Origin: Methanomicrobiales archaeon | GTDB taxonomy: Archaea > Halobacteriota > Methanomicrobia > Methanomicrobiales > Methanoculleaceae | Direction of reading: 5' to 3' | NCBI GenBank assembly: GCA_019136335.1 | Contig: JAGVUK010000325.1 | Location: 1 to 5,559 of the forward strand | DNA length: 5,559 bases | Shown: in pieces, positions 1 through 3,639 of the stretch | How positions within the stretch are numbered: the stretch's first letter is position 1 | Layout: every line of letters begins with the position of its first letter | Notes under the pieces: generated by a model | The model's input: the letters and a program-made list of their open reading frames with translations, nothing else | Databases searched by the model: none | What the model was told of the DNA's origin: nothing | Translations under genes and position numbers: made by a program

Positions 1-1290
1 GGGGCGCACCCCGGCTGGTCGCAGGCGTGGCGCAGGCTGCTCCGGGAGGCGGTCGCCATGGTCCGCGACGCCCTTGCTCCCCGGTCCGCGGAGGAGCTCG
101 CGGCCCTCGTCAGAGACCCACGGGAGGCCCGGGACGACGCCGTCGGGCTCGTCCTCAACCGGTGGTCGGACGGGGCCGTGGAGGAATTCTTCTCGCGGCA
201 CGCGCTTCGCGACCTTTCGCTAAAAGAGCGGCGGCGGGTGCTCACGCTCCTCGAGATGGAGCGGCAGGCGATGCTGATGCAGACGAGCTGCGGCTGGTTC
301 TTCGACGATATCGCGGAGCCGGGAAGCGTCCAGGTGATGCGGCATGCAGGCCGTGCGATGGATCTTGCCCGGCGGGTCCTCGGGATCGACCTTGAGGCGG
401 CGTTCATCGAGATCCTCACCCGCGCCCCGTCAAACGACCCGGGATACGCGACCGGCGCTGCGGTCTACGAGGCCCGGGTCAGGCCGGTAGCGGCGGACCT
501 TGCCCGGGTAGGTGCGGGGGTCGCGCTCTATGCTCTCTTCGGCCTCGAGCCTCTCGCGGCCGCGTCGGGGATGTACGTCGTCCGCGGGGACTGGCCGTAC
601 CGGTCGGACGCCGGCGGCCGGCAGAGCCTCCTCGGGACCGTCCGGGTGCGGTCCCGGGTGACGGGGGAGGAGGCGTTCTTTGACGCGTTCGCATCCTTTG
701 CGGGCATAGACCGGATCGTCATCGGCGTACGCGAGCCCGGCGGCGATGAGGCGCTCCGGGCAGCGTGGGAGGAGGTGACGGGGACCGGGGGGGCAGGGGC
801 ATTTGCCCGGGTCTACACCGCCTCCGACCCGCTGCTTGGCGTGCTCGATGACCTCGGGATCCCTGAGCCCCGGGCCGCGATCCGGCTCCGGGAGCACGCC
901 GGCACCGGACGGCTGCTCGCAATGCTCGAAGCCGGGTGCCCCGACCCGGATGGCTTCGCGGCGTTCGCCGGAAAGATGCGGAGAGAGAACCTCAGACCCG
1001 ACCTTGCGGCACTCGGGGAGGCGGCGAGCAGGCGGATCGCGGCCGCTGCCAGGAAGGCAGCGGCCCGGCCGGGGGATCCGGCGCCGCTTGAGGAGATCGT
1101 CCGCATTGTCCGGTGTGCAAAGGTATTTGGACTGGCGCTCACTCTATGGGAGAGCCAGAACGCCTGCATCGGGATGCGCGGGCAGTATGCCGCGATGCAG
1201 CAGCGTGCCGGCCGGGGTGATGAGGATGCAGAACGGTGGGCGGAGGCCTTCAGGAGGGCGGCGACATGTCTCGGCGTGAGGGTGACGTGA
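1..1290 (+). CDS. GH57-family protein with DUF3536 domain, C-terminal part (5'-truncated by the window)
   Basis: The reading frame is open from base 1 to TGA at 1288-1290, giving 429 visible residues. The first residues (GAHPGWSQAWRRLLREA) resemble the PGWNQKWR-type segment that precedes DUF3536 in longer proteins, so the gene begins outside the window. The ATG at 58, although it has a GGGAGG 8 bases upstream (44-49), is an internal methionine. The best landmark is fragment residues 83-110: LLEMERQAMLMQ followed by TSCGWFFDD (95-103), the hallmark of DUF3536. Further matches are APSN (~141) and LWESQN (382-387) near the C-terminus. In this family DUF3536 follows an N-terminal GH57 catalytic domain in proteins of roughly 700-850 residues. 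The catalytic residues are therefore not visible. No signal peptide or membrane segment can be judged from this part. The substrate is not experimentally clear for the family; an alpha-glucan is inferred from malQ and glgP next door. I am sure of the domain, less so of the activity. Confidence 0.85.
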   Translation, partial: GAHPGWSQAWRRLLREAVAMVRDALAPRSAEELAALVRDPREARDDAVGLVLNRWSDGAVEEFFSRHALRDLSLKERRRVLTLLEMERQAMLMQTSCGWFFDDIAEPGSVQVMRHAGRAMDLARRVLGIDLEAAFIEILTRAPSNDPGYATGAAVYEARVRPVAADLARVGAGVALYALFGLEPLAAASGMYVVRGDWPYRSDAGGRQSLLGTVRVRSRVTGEEAFFDAFASFAGIDRIVIGVREPGGDEALRAAWEEVTGTGGAGAFARVYTASDPLLGVLDDLGIPEPRAAIRLREHAGTGRLLAMLEAGCPDPDGFAAFAGKMRRENLRPDLAALGEAASRRIAAAARKAAARPGDPAPLEEIVRIVRCAKVFGLALTLWESQNACIGMRGQYAAMQQRAGRGDEDAERWAEAFRRAATCLGVRVT

Positions 1291-1299
1291 GGAGGGGTG
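1291..1299 (+). promoter_or_regulatory. Ribosome binding site of malQ
   Basis: GGAGGGGTG lies directly after the stop codon of the upstream gene and ends 4 bases before the ATG at 1304. The GGAGG core (1291-1295) is 8 bases from the start, a good match to the archaeal anti-Shine-Dalgarno. It fixes the malQ start and supports translation from a shared mRNA, because the 13-base gap leaves no room for a separate promoter. Confidence 0.85.
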
Positions 1300-1303
1300 A
1301 AGC

Positions 1304-2800
1304 ATGAACCGGCGGGGGAGCGGGGTTCTCCTGCATATCACGTCCCTGCCGTCGGCGTACGGCATCGGCGACCTTGGGCCCGCGGCACACCGGTTCGTAG
1401 ACCTCCTTGCACAGGCAGGACAGCGCTACTGGCAGATCCTTCCTCTCAACCCGACGTGCCCGGCGTTTGGCAACTCGCCCTACCAGAGCACATCGGCGTT
1501 TGCCGGGAGCACCTGGCTCATCAGCCCCGAGCAGATGGTCGCCGACGGCCTCCTCGCCCCGGAGGAGATCAGCAACCCCCCGGCCTTCCCCGGGAACCGG
1601 GTGGACTACCGGGCGGTCCTGGACTACAAGAACGGCCTCTTCGACCGTGCGTTCGAGCGGTTCAAAGAGCGCGGGGCGGATTTCCGTTACAAGGATTTTG
1701 CTGCCGAGAACGCCTTGTGGCTCAACGATTACGCCATCTTTGTCGCCCTCAAGGACCGGTTCGGCGGGAAAGTCTGGGGCGACTGGCCGGCCGGGATCCG
1801 GGACCGGCGCGAGGAGGCGTTGCGGAAACACGGCACCGAACTTGCGGACCCGATCCTCCGGGAGAAGTTCCTCCAGTACGTCTTCGACCATCAGTGGCGC
1901 GTGCTCAAGAACCATTGCCGCGAGCGCCACATCCAGATCATCGGCGACCTCCCGATCTACCTCACCTACGACAGCGTCGACCTCTGGGCGAACCCGGAAC
2001 TCTTCAAACTGGACGAGCAGAAGAAACCGACGGTCGTCGCGGGTGTCCCCCCGGATATGTTCAGCGCGACCGGGCAACTCTGGGGAAACCCGGTCTACAA
2101 CTGGGATGTGCACCGGGAGCGGGAGTTCCGGTGGTGGGAGAGCCGGATCGACCGCACTCTCGCTCTCGTCGACCGGGTGCGCCTCGACCACTTCCGGGGA
2201 TTTGTGCAGTTCTGGGAGGTGCCGGCCGGGGATGCGACCGCGCAGAACGGGCACTGGGTCGATGCGCCCGGCCGGGACCTCTTCACCCTGCTTACGCGGA
2301 GCCGCTCGTGCCTCCCGATCATCGCTGAAGACCTCGGCTACATCACCTCAGACGTCCATGAGCTGATGGCACACTTCGGGTTCCCGGGGATGAAGATCCT
2401 GACCTTCGGCTTCTCCGGCGACGTCGCACAGAACCCTCACGCGCCCCACAACGTCACAAGCGGGTGCGTCGCCTACACGGGGACGCACGACAACAACACG
2501 GTCAGGGGGTGGTTCGAGCACGAGGTCTCCAGCGACCAGAAGGACCTCATATTCCGCTACATCGGGGGATCGGTCGGCACCGACCAGATACACCGGATCC
2601 TCATCCGCCTGGCGATGATCTCCCCCGCCGAGACCGTGATCATCCCGATGCAGGACATCCTCGGCCTCGGCGATGAGGCGCGGATGAACCGGCCCGGTAC
2701 GACGGAAGGGAACTGGGAGTGGCGGCTCCTGCCGGAGCAGGCGACCGAACAGGCCATGCAGGAGTTTTCTGAGGTTACCGGGATCTACGGGAGGAGATAA
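1304..2800 (+). CDS. malQ: 4-alpha-glucanotransferase (amylomaltase, GH77)
   Basis: This is a complete 498-residue protein, the usual length for the short bacterial/archaeal GH77 type. MalQ transfers a 1,4-alpha-glucan segment from one maltooligosaccharide to another, releasing glucose or a shorter glucan, in the cytoplasm. It opens with the typical GVLLHITSLPS and GIGDLG segments, then AFGNSPYQSTSAFAG (~54-68), IIGDLPIYL followed by DSVDLWANPELF, VAGVPPDMFS and GQLWGNPVYNWD. The catalytic set is complete: nucleophile Asp295 in VRLDHFRGF, acid/base Glu342 in IIAEDLGYIT, and transition-state Asp396 in THDNNTVRGW. These fall within two residues of the Thermus aquaticus positions (293, 340, 395) as I recall them. 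The start at 1304 is set by the GGAGG just upstream and by the family's N-terminus. It follows the GH57/DUF3536 gene by 13 bases, so the two are probably one operon. MalQ would lengthen short dextrins left by hydrolysis or phosphorolysis so that the phosphorylase can use them. Nothing is missing or disrupted. Confidence 0.97.
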   Translation: MNRRGSGVLLHITSLPSAYGIGDLGPAAHRFVDLLAQAGQRYWQILPLNPTCPAFGNSPYQSTSAFAGSTWLISPEQMVADGLLAPEEISNPPAFPGNRVDYRAVLDYKNGLFDRAFERFKERGADFRYKDFAAENALWLNDYAIFVALKDRFGGKVWGDWPAGIRDRREEALRKHGTELADPILREKFLQYVFDHQWRVLKNHCRERHIQIIGDLPIYLTYDSVDLWANPELFKLDEQKKPTVVAGVPPDMFSATGQLWGNPVYNWDVHREREFRWWESRIDRTLALVDRVRLDHFRGFVQFWEVPAGDATAQNGHWVDAPGRDLFTLLTRSRSCLPIIAEDLGYITSDVHELMAHFGFPGMKILTFGFSGDVAQNPHAPHNVTSGCVAYTGTHDNNTVRGWFEHEVSSDQKDLIFRYIGGSVGTDQIHRILIRLAMISPAETVIIPMQDILGLGDEARMNRPGTTEGNWEWRLLPEQATEQAMQEFSEVTGIYGRR

Positions 2801-2865
2801 AGAGGCAGATCGACTCCTGATGGTTGGACACTCTTCGATCTTCGTCCTCGCCCCGATGGCGTGGG

Positions 2866-2895
2866 CGCCGGACCCGGATTTTCCCGGGTTCGTCG
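2866..2895. other. Stem-loop 65 bases after malQ
   Basis: Bases 2869-2877 (CGGACCCGG) pair with 2884-2892 (CCGGGTTCG) as nine pairs including one G-T/G-U. They enclose a six-base loop, ATTTTC, at 2878-2883. After one mismatch the stem can be extended by two more pairs, 2866-2867 with 2894-2895. It is the most compact perfect hairpin near the malQ stop and carries the only run of four T in the vicinity. It could mark or stabilise the 3' end of the GH57-malQ mRNA. Archaeal termination depends mainly on U-tracts rather than hairpins, and no U-tract follows the stem, so calling it a terminator would be a guess. Confidence 0.45.
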
Positions 2896-2912
2896 GCACG
2901 ACACCGGGCCGT

Positions 2913-2923
2913 GGTGGCTATCG
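2913..2923 (+). repeat. Diverged repeat, copy 1 (GGTGGCTATCG)
   Basis: The 11-mer GGTGGCTATCG is identical to 3195-3205. Its left flank, CGGGCCGTGG, resembles CGGGCAGTGG before the later copy, with about six bases absent in between. It is therefore best read as a shortened copy of the same element. Confidence 0.5.
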
Positions 2924-2950
2924 TGCCGCGGCGCTCCTCGCGGGGCTACC

Positions 2951-3006
2951 CGGACAGTGGACCGGAGGGTGTCGCCATGGGGGGAGGGGGCTACTCGTGC
3001 ATCTCT
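2951..3006 (+). repeat. Diverged repeat, copy 2 (CAGTGGACCG)
   Basis: CAGTGGACCG at 2955-2964 is identical to 3184-3193. Looser similarity continues downstream: a GGGTGTCGCC stretch against GGTGGCTATCGC, a G-rich tract in both, and CTCGTGC against GAGCGTGC. This suggests two diverged copies of an element some 55-70 bases long. Confidence 0.45.
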
Positions 3007-3040
3007 CCGGCCCCCAAGCCCGCGCTGCGCGCTCCTCCCC

Positions 3041-3058
3041 CGCCCCCGCCCGGGGGCG
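3041..3058. repeat. Short perfect inverted repeat (CGCCCCCG / CGGGGGCG)
   Basis: CGCCCCCG (3041-3048) is the exact reverse complement of CGGGGGCG (3051-3058), separated by CC. In RNA it would form a seven-pair GC-only stem with a four-base loop. It may be a product of composition. Confidence 0.45.
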
Positions 3059-3096
3059 AGGGCAGTGCGTGGTGATACCTGGGGATGAGCCGTGCC

Positions 3097-3135
3097 GGGG
3101 TGGCTCCGGGGAGGGGTTCCCGGAGGGGGCAGGGG
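3097..3135 (+). other. G-tract cluster, possible G-quadruplex
   Basis: There are five runs of four or five G on the plus strand: 3097-3100, 3108-3111, 3113-3116, 3125-3129 and 3132-3135. The spacers are 7, 1, 8 and 2 bases. This narrowly misses the common loop limit of seven bases but could still fold. Part of the tract (3119-3136) can instead pair with 3163-3183, so the two structures would compete. Confidence 0.35.
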
Positions 3136-3183
3136 AGTGCAGAGGTAGCCCGGACCCGGCGCTTCCCTGGCCCTGTCCCCGGG
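3119..3183. other. Imperfect long stem-loop
   Basis: CCCGG (3119-3123) pairs with CCGGG (3179-3183). The G-rich arm continues to 3136 and can pair with the pyrimidine-rich arm 3163-3177, with a TGT bulge and two or three other interruptions. The loop is about 26 bases. Such pairing is easy to find in DNA this rich in G and C. Confidence 0.3.
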
Positions 3184-3240
3184 CAGTGGACCGCGGTGGC
3201 TATCGCTCCCGGTGGGGGCGGGGACGGTGCCCGAGCGTGC
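3180..3240 (+). repeat. Diverged repeat, copy 3 (CAGTGGACCG-C-GGTGGCTATCG)
   Basis: Bases 3184-3205 carry both shared words, CAGTGGACCG and GGTGGCTATCG, joined by a single C, so this is the most complete copy. The words reappear separately in copies 1 and 2 some 230-280 bases upstream. GTCCCCG (3175-3181) and CGGGGAC (3219-3225) form a seven-base inverted repeat around the core. A weaker relative may lie at 3062-3076 (GCAGTGCGTGGTGAT). I do not recognise the element. Confidence 0.5.
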
Positions 3241-3356
3241 CTCTTCCGTTGGCTTCCCGGAGGGGCGGGAAGAAATCCGTGAACAGGGGAATATGCAACC
3301 GGTGGGAGCCGAGCGGCCGGTCGGAGTCAGGCGTCCGGGGCGCAACTACCCACATC

Positions 3357-3407
3357 ACACCGGGGCCCGTCCCGGCGCCGCCGCGCAGGCGCGCCCCGGG
3401 CGGGTGT
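3357..3407. other. Nested stem-loop in the intergenic region
   Basis: Three helices nest in order: ACACC (3357-3361) with GGTGT (3403-3407), CCCG (3366-3369) with CGGG (3397-3400), and GGCGC (3374-3378) with GCGCC (3391-3395). They are separated by small internal loops and capped by 12 bases. The ordered nesting makes it more RNA-like than a single palindrome, but I know no family with this shape. Confidence 0.4.
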
Positions 3408-3547
3408 CCCGGCGAAACCGTTTGGGCGACCCCGGCACCCGGGGGGGGCATGCCCGATCCCGCTTCAGCTGTCCCCCGGCCCACGATATGCCGTACTCCG
3501 GATCTGTTTCCCGTGTGTCTCGCACCGATAAAACCAATGTATTTCGT

Positions 3548-3583
3548 GGTTTTTCTCATTTTGTCGAATGAAAACAAAAATCC
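3548..3583. promoter_or_regulatory. AT-rich imperfect dyad upstream of the glgP TATA box
   Basis: The segment starts GGTTTTT and ends AAAAATCC. Inside, TTTTGT (3559-3564) mirrors ACAAAA (3574-3579), and CATT (3557-3560) mirrors AATG (3567-3570). It ends 7 bases before the TATA box, where an archaeal activator or repressor could bind. The same T runs (five T at 3550-3554, four T at 3559-3562) could instead end transcription arriving from malQ, since archaeal polymerase terminates on T-tracts. Either reading is inference. Confidence 0.4.
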
Positions 3584-3590
3584 GTAGGCA

Positions 3591-3604
3591 TATATAATAA
3601 TAAA
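3591..3604 (+). promoter_or_regulatory. Archaeal TATA-box promoter of glgP
   Basis: TATATAATAATAAA is the strongest TATA-like stretch in the window and stands out from the GC-rich surroundings. Transcription in archaea usually starts about 25 bases downstream of the TATA centre, which puts the start near 3618-3622. That leaves a leader of about 20 bases, enough to hold the ribosome binding site at 3625. An eight-base palindrome, AGTATACT (3612-3619), overlaps the predicted start. A clear BRE purine element is not obvious. Confidence 0.65.
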
Positions 3605-3624
3605 TGCGGACAGTATACTATTCA

Positions 3625-3631
3625 AGAGGGG
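3625..3631 (+). promoter_or_regulatory. Ribosome binding site of glgP
   Basis: AGAGGGG lies 8 bases upstream of the ATG at 3640. It decides between two in-frame starts. The alternative ATG at 3604 would add 12 residues, but it sits against the TATA box and upstream of the expected transcription start. Confidence 0.65.
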
Positions 3632-3639
3632 CAGATTTC

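Larger units (their letters stand above)
2801..3639. other. Long intergenic region: GC-rich, structured, then AT-rich promoter end
   Basis: No convincing gene lies in these 839 bases. Open frames exist on both strands, but their translations are dominated by Gly, Pro, Arg and Ala with no domain, as expected where GC-rich DNA contains few stop codons. From about 2860 to 3500 the DNA is very rich in G and C, with long G runs on the plus strand (2979-2990, 3097-3135, 3441-3448), several inverted repeats and a diverged direct-repeat family. From about 3530 the composition switches to AT-rich and holds the glgP control region. I see no tRNA cloverleaf, no CRISPR-type regular repeat and no transposase remnant. 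Possible roles are a long structured 3' untranslated region of malQ, an unannotated non-coding RNA, or decayed sequence; the sequence alone does not decide. Confidence 0.7.

Noticed and set aside
1250..2254. Long minus-strand open frame (334 codons) opposite malQ
   Set aside because: It is the reverse shadow of a GC-rich gene with complete GH77 motifs. Its translation is rich in Val, Pro, Glu and Arg and shows no domain.
2901..3240. CRISPR array or tandem repeat
   Set aside because: The repeated words are diverged, irregularly spaced and in changed order, with no constant repeat-spacer period and no cas gene.
2785..3345. Minus-strand open frame of 186 codons in the gap, overlapping the end of malQ
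   Set aside because: Arg/Pro/Gly-rich translation, convergent overlap with malQ, and no promoter or domain. It is a composition effect.
3441..3448. Run of eight G as a phase-variable tract
   Set aside because: It lies in non-coding DNA about 140 bases upstream of the TATA box and within no gene, so slippage has no evident consequence.
2820..3587. Plus-strand open frame of 255 codons across the malQ-glgP gap
   Set aside because: The product is low-complexity Gly/Pro/Arg/Ala with no recognisable fold. It has no ribosome binding site, and several other frames on both strands are equally open.
3200..3625. Minus-strand open frame of 141 codons beginning at the glgP leader
   Set aside because: Its start lies inside the glgP leader. 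The first residues (a short hydrophobic patch) come from AT-rich promoter DNA and the rest is low complexity.
2801..3639. tRNA or known small RNA gene in the gap
   Set aside because: I found no T-loop GGTTCRA motif with matching arms, nor the conserved core of any riboswitch I know.
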